This document shows positions 56,001 to 64,000 of a DNA stretch of 64,000 nt, one piece after another. The notes below the pieces were generated by a model. That model was given only the letters and a program-made list of their open reading frames with translations. It was not told where the DNA came from and did no database searches. The stretch is taken from the NCBI GenBank assembly GCA_000708835.1, contig DF236951.1, positions 434,101 to 498,100 of the forward strand, given 5' to 3'. This DNA is from Klebsormidium nitens (taxonomy: Eukaryota; Streptophyta; Klebsormidiophyceae; Klebsormidiales; Klebsormidiaceae). Each line of letters opens with the position of its first letter. Within the stretch, counting starts at the first letter, position 1. The translations under genes and the position numbers were made by a program.

Positions 56001-59000
56001 AACCAGGTAAAAATGGTGTCACTATAAGATAGAACTCTGTTTACCATCATCCACACATTTGCAACAGACTTTGTGAGCACGCCAAAAACTTACCAAGCTG
56101 GCCACTCCCCTCCTCGGTGCAGCAATACCCAGACGGACAGTCGAATGCGTACTTACACCCACAATCTGTGGGGCTCTTGGCGCAGTCTCCCAACAACGGG
56201 CAGCACGTTGGCTTGGATGTCGGGCACTTGAGACCGTTTAGGTCCTTGCAGTCTGGGCAGATCTGTGTGCCGTTTGCGAGGATCGGCATGTTGTAACAGG
56301 AACCTACGAACGGCCAATAACAAAAATCAAACAAAAATCATTGCCCGGGTCTCGTTGGTTTTTGTTTCCTGTCTGCAGGGTCTTGAAGCATGTAGAAGGC
56401 AGTCTTACCAAGCATGCCCAAACAAAAAGCAGAGGAGAGCGAGCAGTCACTAGCCAAAAAGGTTCGGAACTTGCACTGAGGATGAACAAACGACAGATGG
56501 CGGCTCGAATCCAGACTCAAGTTTGTACATTTGAAGAGAACAGGTAAAGTACGCTCGAATAACGAGTCCCAAGTTTTGACCACAGATACCTCCTGCACGA
56601 TTCTGGGTTGGCCAAGAAAAAATTGCTTAGTGGGATCCTTGAGCTCTTTCTGGCTATCTAGAAACATCTACCTATTGAGTAACAACTTCATCGTGCCAAA
56701 AAGGTTCGACAGTCCGCAAGACAAGCAACCAGGACAAGTGCAGCAGAGTCGGTCCTACAGATGCTACGGATGATATAGACGAAGAAGAGAGAAGTGGACG
56801 CTTGAATCGTTAGTACCGTGAGTACTGCCATTTGGGTTTGAGTCACCTCCGAGTCACCAAATCTACACAACACCTTGTCCGAGCTTAATCGCATCCTTTG
56901 CGGGGCGCCCCTATAGCAGGTCATCAAGACATCAAAGTTGTCCATAGCGAGAAATGTGAAGGACGTTTGGCAATCGAAGGGGGTGTACTTAAGCTCACCC
57001 AGCATGTTATCCGACTCGGAACTGCAGCAATAGTTTGAAGGGCAATCACCGGCGTAAGAACACGGGCAAGAGGGTGCCGACTCAACGCAGTGCCCCGTTG
57101 CGCAGCACGCTGGTTTGTTGGCGGGGCAACTTAGCACATCCCAATAGTTGCAGTTTGGACACACCTGCTTGCCGCTGCTGTCGAAGGGGGCGTTCGTGCA
57201 CTTTCCTGCAAGGATGGTTTTGCGTTTTTAAAAAACCACGTTGAGATTATGGAAACGTATTCCAGAAAGGAAAGCCAAATGAGGATGTTGTTGATGGACG
57301 GATTAGACACCAATCCAAGGGGGTTGACAACAGTCAGGGACTCCTGAGTGACGACCTTCGAGGAAGCATAATGAATGGGAAAGCTTGAATTTGGGGTTCT
57401 AATATATCGGTGCGTCTCAAGCGGATTGCTGATAATGCTCAAGCGCAACTACGTTGTCGTAGCACCCATCCGCAGAGTTTTCTTGAAGCCAACAGCTTTT
57501 GTATGCAAATCGTGTGAGCTTCCAAAGCATCGACAGGGATTCTCGGCAACCCATTCTACCCCGTGAAGTGCATCAAGATCGTGTCTCGTCCCTTGATCGG
57601 ACTACAGGAAAGGTCCAAAGTGTATAAGGGACATTCAGACACCCAGCCCGACCATCACGTCATCAAGTCGATGGCTCTACCAGTCAGAAGCGGACCTTCA
57701 TTCTCACTTCTGATCGAACTCGGACTCAACCCGACGATACAACGACCCACCTATTTTGCCGGAATACTCTTCCGTGCAGCACAAGCCGTATGGGCATTCG
57801 CCAGAATATTGACAGGTGCAGCCCGCGTTGTTTGCCGCGCAGAGCCCGCTTGGACAGCACACTTTCTTGCTGGCCGGGCAGCTGAGCCCGTTGAAGGCAT
57901 TGCAGTTCGGGCACTCCTGGGTGCCGTTGCTGAAGAAGCCCGTGCTCGAGCAGTATCCTGTAGAAGGTAGAAGAAGAGTCGAATAGCAATAGCGCACAGG
58001 GTGATGAGATACAGCAGGGTAATCAGTTCCAGCTGATAAGCAGGCCTAGGGAGTTCCGATTCCCACGCAAAGCTAGCGCTGAGCAAGAACTTGCAAAAGC
58101 ATAACAAATGAAGGAGTTGCTTTTGAACCCTTTCAAGCAGACCTTGAAAATTCTGATGCGAGGAAGTTACATCGGATCTCGACGAGACGCAGGAAACACG
58201 GACGCCCTTTGAAAGTTTGTACCGAATGCCTGGTGGCGTGTCTGACATGTCTACATCAAATCAAAACGTTCTGAATTTGAGGCTTGGAGAATAGCAAGCT
58301 TCACTCCAGGCACAGCTTTACTTTATTGCACATGCAAGTGGATTACTATATGGCTGAAGTGATAACTCCTCATCGCCACAAAAGGGGCGACCGATATCGG
58401 CTGTCTAGAATGATGTAAACAATACAGTCGGATTGAGTTGACAAAGGTGGAAAGAAGATCGTCCGTCTCTGTACAACGTGGCTATTCGGCTTCGATTCAC
58501 ATGACAACTCGAAGGCAGATATACTTCTTGATACATATGTGCAACTTCAGAAATGGTCCTTTGGAGAATATCCAAATGACCCTTGAAAGACACGCTTACC
58601 GACTTTGTCGCTACCTTGTTCGGTGCAGCAACCTTTACCCACGGGGCAATCAGCGGTGGATCTACACCGCTTAACAGGGGGTGGAGGTGGGGCCGGGAGC
58701 GATAGGAGAGGAGATGGCATAGGGGGAACATTGGGTTGGGGATTTACGGGGGGCCGTATTGGGGAGGTTCCTGCTGAAGCTGGTGAGGGAGGAACGGGGC
58801 TCTGAGATGGTGGGCGCATGATCGGAGGAGGCGGGATTGCCTGAGGGGGCGGAGATTGTGCAAGCACGGCTCTTGGAGGGGAAGGGGCGCTGCGGGGGGG
58901 AGGGTTAAGTAATGGGGGCGGGCTTTTGAACTGAGGTGGCGGGGAAGATGCAGCGACGGAACTTTGAGGCGGGGAAGCCTTCGGCGGGCTCGCTTGAATT

Positions 59001-60498
59001 GGGGGGAGGTTGAGAGAGCGCTACCGTGAGAAAAGAGGGATCGCTCACAGGGGGAGGAGACTATGGTGGGGGCAACTTCTTCGACGGAGTTGGGGAAGCC
59101 GAAGAAGGCACTGGGCTTTGAAAGGGGGGAGGATTGGGCGGGGGGGTTTGAGGGACGAAAGGAGGAGGGTTAGCTTGAAGGGGGAGAGACTGAGACAGAA
59201 CAGATATTGGAGGAGGGGATCCACTTCCGAGGAAAGAGTTGACCTTCGGAGGCGGGTTCGTGGGCAAACTTGGGGGCGAAAGGGAAGGCGCGGGACTGTT
59301 GGAGGGCGGGGGAGACTGGGGAAGGGGTGGCGGGTTGGCTTGAATTGAAGAAGGTTGAGAAAGCGGTAGCATGTTGAGTGTCGGAGCGGAAGAGGGCGAA
59401 GCGGATTGAGTTGGGGGGGTGGAGCTTATTTTAGGCGGCAGGTTGGTGTTAGGGGTGGGAGATGAGGCAAGTCCAAAAGTCGAAGGAGGGGAGCTATTTG
59501 AGGGAAGAGAAGTTGAGGGGGGGCTGTTGAGTTGAGTAGGGGGGGTGGGCAACATGGTAGGTGATGTAGTAGGGGGGGTGGGCAATGTGGTAGGTGACGA
59601 TAAGGGCACAGCCTCAGGCGGCGGGTTACCATTCAAAGGGGGAGAGCCGCTGGTGCTAGTAGGAAGGGGAGTGGGAGTAGTGCTCGCAGAAGGAGAGAGT
59701 CTCGTCGAAGGACTTGAGGGTACGGAAGATTGGAGCACTGGAGTTGGGGAGTTGGCTTGCAAAGGAGTTTGGGCTTGTCCGCTTTGGGGGGGTGGGGAGC
59801 CGCTTGAAGCTGTACTTGAGGGGGGGGTGTAGGAGGCTGGGGTGTTGTAGGCGCGGTTGTAAGGGGGGGAGGCGAAGGGGAGAGAAGGCTGGTCCCCGGG
59901 GGAGGGGAAATAGCGGGAGGGGTAGTCACCGGAGGGCCTTGCAGAGGTGGGGGGCTTCCTGTAAAAGCAGATTCACAAAATGCTTTGATGCACTGGCAAC
60001 CAGAAGGTTTTCTTTGGGGTCACATGTAAGTTCTCTTCAGAGCGCAGATCTGCTTTCCAATAGATGAGTCCTTACAATCCAGTCTTTTCACAAGAGTAAC
60101 ATGCATGACTGACACAACTCGAGTTAAGCTTGGGACTGCTTGTTGAGTTAGATCAACAGTTCTAAGTCGACATAGAAAAAGTGTCAATAGTCAAGGTCTG
60201 AAAAAGTGCTTGCAGCAAGTTGCAGCAAGTTCTCATAACCGCACTCATTAGTTGGCTTATCTATGACTTAGTAGCTACATAGGGACCCCAGCACTAAAGT
60301 CATTGAACGCTTCACCTGGGCCATGATCAAACGTAGAAAATTCAAATTAGATTACTTGAACAGCCCCAGGCACTTCCAAGACAGGTGTCAACTTGCACGC
60401 TCACCTGTTGGTGGAACTTGAGCTGAGGCCAGGTTGAGCGAAGCGGCCAGGACGTATGCTCCCAGCAGCAGCCATACCCACATGGAAAGGGGCGCCAT
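46888..60498 (-). CDS. secreted modular protein: signal peptide, extensin-like Pro-rich exons, tandem 12-Cys modules
   Basis: This protein is likely exported to the cell wall or extracellular matrix. Exons, 5' to 3': 60405-60498 (signal), 58600-59958 (Pro-rich P1), then modules 57751-57957, 56999-57205, 56094-56303, 55239-55454, 54515-54732, 53783-53980, Pro-rich P2 52767-53384, modules 52010-52208, 51262-51468, 50175-50387, 49563-49769, 48852-49061, 48198-48410, 47441-47650 and the terminal 46888-47018. Every internal exon begins and ends in phase 1. The module consensus is C-x12-C-x2-C-x7-C-x6-CC-x5-C-x6-C-x-C-x5-C-x4-CC, with an NGT glycosylation sequon before the second Cys. Leaving out the two frameshifted module exons, the rest add to 4500 bases (1499 aa). 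P1 has internal frame breaks, so the gene could be partly decayed or contain sequence errors. I do not recognise the module; it is not granulin, hevein or WAP by spacing. Confidence 0.82.
47441..47650 (-). repeat. Cys module N (11 Cys)
   Basis: A 210-base phase 1-1 exon (CTSTPVLANGTQVCQDCNYDF, PAGKSMRCPLGDCAANTGDC, GFCCTEENSGN). The fifth Cys is Arg. Twin of module G; the intron 5' of each (47.7-47.8 kb and 54.05-54.14 kb) is also alike. Confidence 0.85.
48198..48410 (-). repeat. Cys module H
   Basis: A 213-base phase 1-1 exon with 12 Cys (CTNTPVLTNGTQICPACYDF, CCDYGFGDCATSDGACKC, DCRPGYCCTARGTG). It is the intact twin of the frameshifted module F. Confidence 0.86.
48852..49061 (-). repeat. 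Cys module M
   Basis: A 210-base phase 1-1 exon with all 12 Cys (CTNTPVLTNGTQVCPTCKYF, CCPGYGECAASKSACKC, DCPSGYCCTEEYSDK). I used it to state the consensus spacing. Confidence 0.86.
49563..49769 (-). repeat. Cys module L (11 Cys)
   Basis: A 207-base phase 1-1 exon (CTNTPVLTNGTQVCPTCYDF, CCPGYGEAASKSACKC). A three-base deletion removes the seventh Cys while keeping the frame. Confidence 0.83.
50175..50387 (-). repeat. Cys module K
   Basis: A 213-base phase 1-1 exon with 12 Cys (CTNTPVLSNGTQVCPTC, CCSSGFGECAASTSACKC, DCPSGFCCTEEYSDN). Confidence 0.85.
51008..51071 (+). pseudogene. inverted fragment of a Cys module (D')
   Basis: On the plus strand, opposite to the gene, the sequence ccgttcgtag is followed by codons for TCYNTPILANGTQICP. 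This matches the acceptor and first 16 residues of module D. The rest of the module is missing. It sits in the intron where the block-duplication model predicts a D twin. Confidence 0.85.
51262..51468 (-). repeat. Cys module J
   Basis: A 207-base phase 1-1 exon with 12 Cys (CTNNPFNSSGNQVCPDC, YWDVLTCPANKPACC, DCPSKYCCSHEYDN). The sequon is NSS. Twin of module C. Confidence 0.85.
52010..52208 (-). pseudogene. Cys module I, frameshifted by an 8-base deletion
   Basis: The exon is 199 bases where its twin B has 207. The eight missing bases remove the Thr-Gln after the Asn-Gly of the sequon and shift the frame before the second Cys; the rest of the module (CPNCNQFNGLSC onward) is intact only in the shifted frame. 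Both splice sites persist. Confidence 0.85.
52767..53384 (-). repeat. Pro-rich exon P2 (intact)
   Basis: A 618-base phase 1-1 exon, open throughout. It begins KCTNSP like a Cys module, runs through about 150 residues of extensin-like repeats (NPPPRGAPPPPKAALTQPPP, VKANPPP), and ends with the module tail RCRSSSDCGVNKGCCTEQ. It therefore looks like a module whose centre was replaced by a Pro-rich tract. Confidence 0.87.
53783..53980 (-). repeat. Cys module G (11 Cys)
   Basis: A 198-base phase 1-1 exon, the shortest full module. It lacks the FNGA segment between the third and fourth Cys, and the eleventh Cys is Phe (SFFCTEE). Its twin is the module at 47441-47650. Confidence 0.82.
54515..54732 (-). 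pseudogene. Cys module F, frameshifted by one base
   Basis: The exon is 218 bases instead of an expected 219. It matches module 48198-48410 closely, with an extra two codons (CYSATF for CYDF). One C is missing in the run after GGDC, so the final CC motif is read out of frame as PPATVARP. Both splice sites are intact. Confidence 0.82.
55239..55454 (-). repeat. Cys module E (11 Cys)
   Basis: A 216-base phase 1-1 exon (CTQSPVDPGTGAQICPFC, CCSAYGECAAPSKSAFKC). The eighth cysteine is replaced by Phe and the NGT sequon is absent. Confidence 0.82.
56094..56303 (-). repeat. Cys module D
   Basis: A 210-base phase 1-1 exon with 12 Cys (SCYNMPILANGTQICPDC, TSKPTCCPLLGDCAK, DCPSGYCCTEEGS). An inverted fragment of its twin lies at 51008-51071. 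Confidence 0.85.
56999..57205 (-). repeat. Cys module C
   Basis: A 207-base phase 1-1 exon with all 12 Cys; it carries CPNCNYWDVLSCPANK and SAPSCPCSYAGDCPSNYCC. The glycosylation sequon is changed to DSS. Its twin is the module at 51262-51468. Confidence 0.85.
57751..57957 (-). repeat. Cys module B
   Basis: A 207-base phase 1-1 exon encoding a complete 12-Cys module (YCSSTGFFSNGTQECPNC, ASKKVCCPSGLCAANN, GLCCTEEYSGK). Its closest relative is the broken module at 52010-52208. Confidence 0.85.
58600..59958 (-). other. Pro-rich exon P1 with frame interruptions
   Basis: The exon is 1359 bases, a multiple of three, with phase-1 ends, and encodes extensin-like SPPP/NPPP/QANPPP repeats ending in the half module RCRSTADCPVGKGCC. 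No single frame is open throughout. The start frame gives way to another near the G8 run 59820-59827, that frame carries TAG at 59058-59060, and the original frame returns near the G6 run 59001-59006. Comparison with P2 supports coding origin in each segment. Confidence 0.65.
60405..60498 (-). other. signal-peptide exon of the Cys-rich gene
   Basis: The ATG at 60496-60498 starts MAPLSMWVWLLLGAYVLAAS and continues LNLASA-QVPPT, a textbook secretory signal with a likely cleavage after ASA (residue 26). The exon ends in phase 1 at a CAG|GTGAGC donor. Confidence 0.88.
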
Positions 60499-63400
60499 TA
60501 CGGGGGAGCCTATGTACAAGGAGCAACCAGCTTGTCAGAATCATCTTCGAAAGTCTCCAAGGACTGAATTTTTCAATGTGGGCCGGTCAGCGACGATTTA
60601 AAGACGATCAGCTTTATTCATATAATGCACGCCTCCGTTCTACTTCCACTCAAGCGCTGAGACAAAAGTGGATTTGCCTTCATAAGTGGAGGAACCTCCA
60701 AGACCAGCAGATGAAGTCATGGATTGAGAGCGCCTTCGATTGAGACAATGCAGTTTTATTGCAGTAGACTTTCGAAACCTGAAAGGCAAGACTTCTACGG
60801 AAAGCGTTCCTCAGTGTAAGAATGAATTACCAAACCACCAAATCAAAGCAGACCAAATCAGGTGCTGATGTCAAAAACACTGTCGTCGCTATAAACATAA
60901 GTCTTGGACTGCAAAAGTGTTTGGCTCTAATTTGTGCGGTCAGTCCGCTGCCAGAAGGAAAGCTCGGTTCAGCAACTGTCATGTGCAACAGGTATGAAGA
61001 ACATGCCGTGAATAGAACCCACAATAATTGCTTTCATTGGGAGCAGTCCACAAGCTAGTAGGACTTACAGACTAAGCGGCAAGCAAAGCGATCTGATCTT
61101 TTGCAGTGTTCTTTATGAGCCCAAAGCTGTAAACCTCCGCTTGCAGTGAAAGTACTTTCTGCAGGACAGCGGCAGGTGTCATCAATGCAGCTCACCAATT
61201 GGGATTGAAAGGTGTGGATTAACAGGCCTTCGCCAGGTTGATTGTGGCCTTGACAGGGAACCTTGGGGGATAACCGACACCAAGTACACACGCGCTTAGA
61301 TTGTTGGAACCTGCAAAAATGTGGGGCAGAACAGACTTTTGACTCGAGCACTCAGTAACATGGAGCTAAGATGCCTTAACACACAACTTGGGGCAATCAA
61401 TGCTGAAGAGCCTTGGAACTTTCAAGGCAGCTCATAACTACCCAATCCTACACAACTGGACAGCGTTGCGGCAATGATCTAATCCGATCCTGCCACCGGC
61501 CAAGACAGTTGAACCCGTTTTTTGGCTGAATCTGTAACGCTGCGTACAATGCTGTACTATGAGCGAGCCACTATAAGGGCCAAGAGGAAGAATCAGACGA
61601 TGAGATAGACATGTTGGCGCCAGATGCAATGGGACCATAACTCGCTGAATGATGATGTTAATGGGCATTGATCAGCAATTCCGTTTTCTCTTTTTCAAAC
61701 GCAAATGGTAAAGAAAAGAATATCAGAATGAAGACAATCTAAGTGACGCGGATCAGAGATTGAACCAGGCAATATGACACTTCAGTAGCATCGCGTGCGA
61801 CATCCAAGAATCCTGAGGCATGCAAAGAGCAGGCCACATTGGAAGAACATACCTGACAATGCTCAGTGGAAGGTCCTCCAAACTTTTCCTCCCAGGACAA
61901 AGATAGCCACGAAGTTCAGAGCTGAATTGAACTGCCTTCAAGGTTGTCAACTTGTTGCCCAGGCTCGGCATTCAATGGGTGCCCGCTCTTCTCCAAGCTT
62001 CCTTCATCAGATACTGACTCTCTGAGGTTGATGTGTTCTACAACCACCAGCCCAATCACAACTGGCACCTAATTCAGCAAAGTTTTGGAATCGAGACACC
62101 CGCCCGGCGTCTCCGATGGCTGCAATCAATTACACTAGTGTAACCGTGGCTTCAGCAAGCATTGGGTTTCAGCACGCACGCAGTTGGATACCGTCCAAAC
62201 CTTTGAAGATCACCAGAGAGGTAGTGTTTCTCTTCTCCACAAGAAAAACTTGTGACGCTGGTGCTGGGTGCCCTTGAAAAGCAAGGCATGGCTGATCAGA
62301 TCGACGCGAGGCCGAGCAGGCCACAGCGACGCCCTTATCAGAGTGGCATTGGCAACCCGACATATAGAACCACAGTCCCGAGCCACACGGTCACTTTACA
62401 AACAAACAACTGGATGGTGGCAATCCCGCATTTGGTCTGAGATTGTGATTCGGTCGAAGGAGAAGAAACCTTTCCAGAGCCGGCGGTGTACGGTCGCTTC
62501 GCTTCGTCGTTTGATGCCTTTGCCTGACAAGCGCGCTTCTGGCCCAGTGGACAAATTTGGAGGCTGGAAGGCGGATCTGGATTCTACAGCTAGACACCCC
62601 TTGTGATCAGTGTGACGACGCTGATCGAATTCTTAATGCACAAACAAAGGCGCCAAGTGGCAAACGCGCGACACACCGGACCCACAGCCCCTGTCAGATC
62701 TGAGCTTTATGCCAGTACTGATGACGTAGTAGGTACTACGGCTGGAATGTGCTCAAATCCCGGCCATACTCCCCTCAAGCCACGATATCGTGACCGTACA
62801 GGGGGTATGGATCAGCCAGTACTGGAACTGGAGTAGTACGCTTTACTAATTAGTGCATACGGCAACGTTCGTACCTCTGACAAGACAATTTCAGGCTGTG
62901 CTACTCTACTCTGCAGGGCTTTGAAGTTTGCGGCCGTCAAAGTTGGCCGTCCGGCGCCGAGAAGGGCCGCGGAAGTCGGCATCGCAACCGTACCCCCGTC
63001 CTTTAATGCGGCAGCTTCAAGTTATAACTTATGCGACGACTTTTCCCGCTTTTTACGGGCTGTTTGTGTCAACGACATCCACGTGGCAAGCGCTAAAGGG
63101 TCGGACCGAATCCGGATTACGAAGTCGATATCGATGATGCGTGCCCGGCCTCAACCCCGGTTCCCAGAGATACGGAGGAGTTCGGAACTTCGGACTAGCT
63201 GACGACATTTGGTATGTTGTCAGTCTGGCAAGAGGGTGTACTGGCACTTAACTGGCACGGACGCTAAGCACTGGGTTCCGAGCCTTGGTTAAGCACTGGT
63301 TGACCATCTTAGGTACTGTCAACCAGGTGAAAGCTGGGTAAGAGCCCAAACCAAGATAGTTTGCAGGCGATAGTTGGTGTCCTATCCCTTACTGCTCTCA

Positions 63401-64000
63401 GGAGCCCCTGACCTTGGTTGACGTCAATCAAGAACGATTGATCGTCAACTGGAGCAGCTTTGGCTGTCATAATCCTCAAGTAGAGCACTTTGACCACCAA
63501 TCAAGGTAAATTATGCGGTCATTGCGCTTAACTGTGGAGAGGCTAGCGCCTGCCTGCTAGAGCAGACGTACACGTCTTATGTAATAGTGGGCGTGTCACC
63601 TCAAAAGTACACGCTAAGACAAGCTTGCTTGTTTCCCAGAAGACAAAGCAATTAGCTTCCAGGAAGTCTCAATAACCTCAGCACGAAGCTTTGCAAGCAC
63701 GCCAGATCATTCGATTCCACCACCTGAGCAACACGAGGAACTTTCACGCGGGAATTCACAAAGAAAGGAATACCTTGCCAGTCAGGGCATTGACCCTGCT
63801 TCGACTGGCTGACGTACTGCAGCAGCCAGAGCCCAATGCTGTCATGCCCGATGACATCGAGTGTGTTTTGCATCGAGTGCGCTGCGCCCCCGCGCGCGCG
63901 ACCTGAATCTTCCGGCCCAAGCGCGGTTCAAGCCGCCGCGGCCCTTGTCCATCATGCGCGCTCTGAAGCGCCCTTAGCATGTACCGTGCATCTCTAATAA
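60499..64000. other. right-edge sequence, no gene recognised
   Basis: Upstream of the Cys-rich gene this 3.5 kb should include its promoter. An AG just before 60498 (tacatag) could end a 5' UTR intron. Short frames near 61055-61351, 62900-63200 and 63652-63873 carry no motif I recognise, and I see no terminal repeats. A TGACGTCA word occurs at 63419-63426. Confidence 0.45.

Noticed and set aside
46888-60498. Identity of the Cys modules as granulin, hevein-like or WAP domains
   Set aside because: Several CC pairs invite the comparison, but the cysteine spacing, number and the fixed NGT-Q-x-C and FNG motifs do not fit any of these families.
61055-61351. Cys-containing minus-strand frame upstream of the signal-peptide exon
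   Set aside because: I checked it as an extra module or upstream exon, but its cysteine spacing does not match and no phase-1 splice sites frame it.
63652-63980. Minus-strand frames at the right edge, considered as a retrotransposon remnant
   Set aside because: No reverse transcriptase, integrase or protease motif and no terminal repeats are visible within the window.

Overview
The window is nuclear DNA from an intron-rich eukaryote, most likely a streptophyte (a Klebsormidium-like charophyte alga or an early land plant). I infer this from GT-AG introns of about 80-1500 bases, exons clearly richer in GC than introns, a UBE2C protein whose N and C termini look like plant UBC19/20, an extensin-like secreted proline-rich protein, and a cNMP-binding protein of the type usually kept by organisms with motile cilia. 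No species name can be proved from the sequence alone. I reconstructed five protein genes by matching splice sites and reading phases; UTRs and poly(A) sites are not placed.

Layout from left to right. (1) 1159-3492, minus: a four-exon ubiquitin-conjugating E2 of the UBE2C class, 160 aa. (2) 4530-9498, plus: a peptidase C45 / acyl-CoA:6-aminopenicillanate acyltransferase-like Ntn hydrolase in eight exons, about 430 aa. (3) 10796-38462, minus: a giant HECT E3 ubiquitin ligase. I can join 29 exons with every phase consistent, giving 4303 aa. It carries two SPRY regions, a DOC/APC10 domain, two UBA domains, several CUB-like repeats, a Cys-rich probable zinc motif, the HECT domain, and an unusual acidic tail after the HECT C-lobe. 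(4) 39944-44427, plus: a 678-aa protein with two cyclic-nucleotide-binding domains, the second split by a long low-complexity insertion. (5) 46888-60498, minus: a secreted modular protein with a signal peptide, extensin-like Pro-rich exons and a long array of 12-cysteine modules, one per exon, all phase 1-1. I do not recognise this module family.

The most unusual part is gene 5. Its exon order shows that a block of about seven exons was duplicated as a unit. Single modules were then expanded, frameshifted (1-nt and 8-nt deletions), stripped of single cysteines, and in one case left as an inverted fragment. The HECT gene shows a smaller echo of this: at three exons the 5' end of the exon together with its 3' splice site is duplicated into the upstream intron.

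Genes alternate in orientation (minus, plus, minus, plus, minus), giving two divergent spacers (3493-4529 and 38463-39943) and two convergent spacers (9499-10795 and 44428-46887). Genes 1 and 3 both belong to the ubiquitin pathway; no direct functional link between the others is evident. I saw no rRNA, tRNA, CRISPR array or intact transposon.
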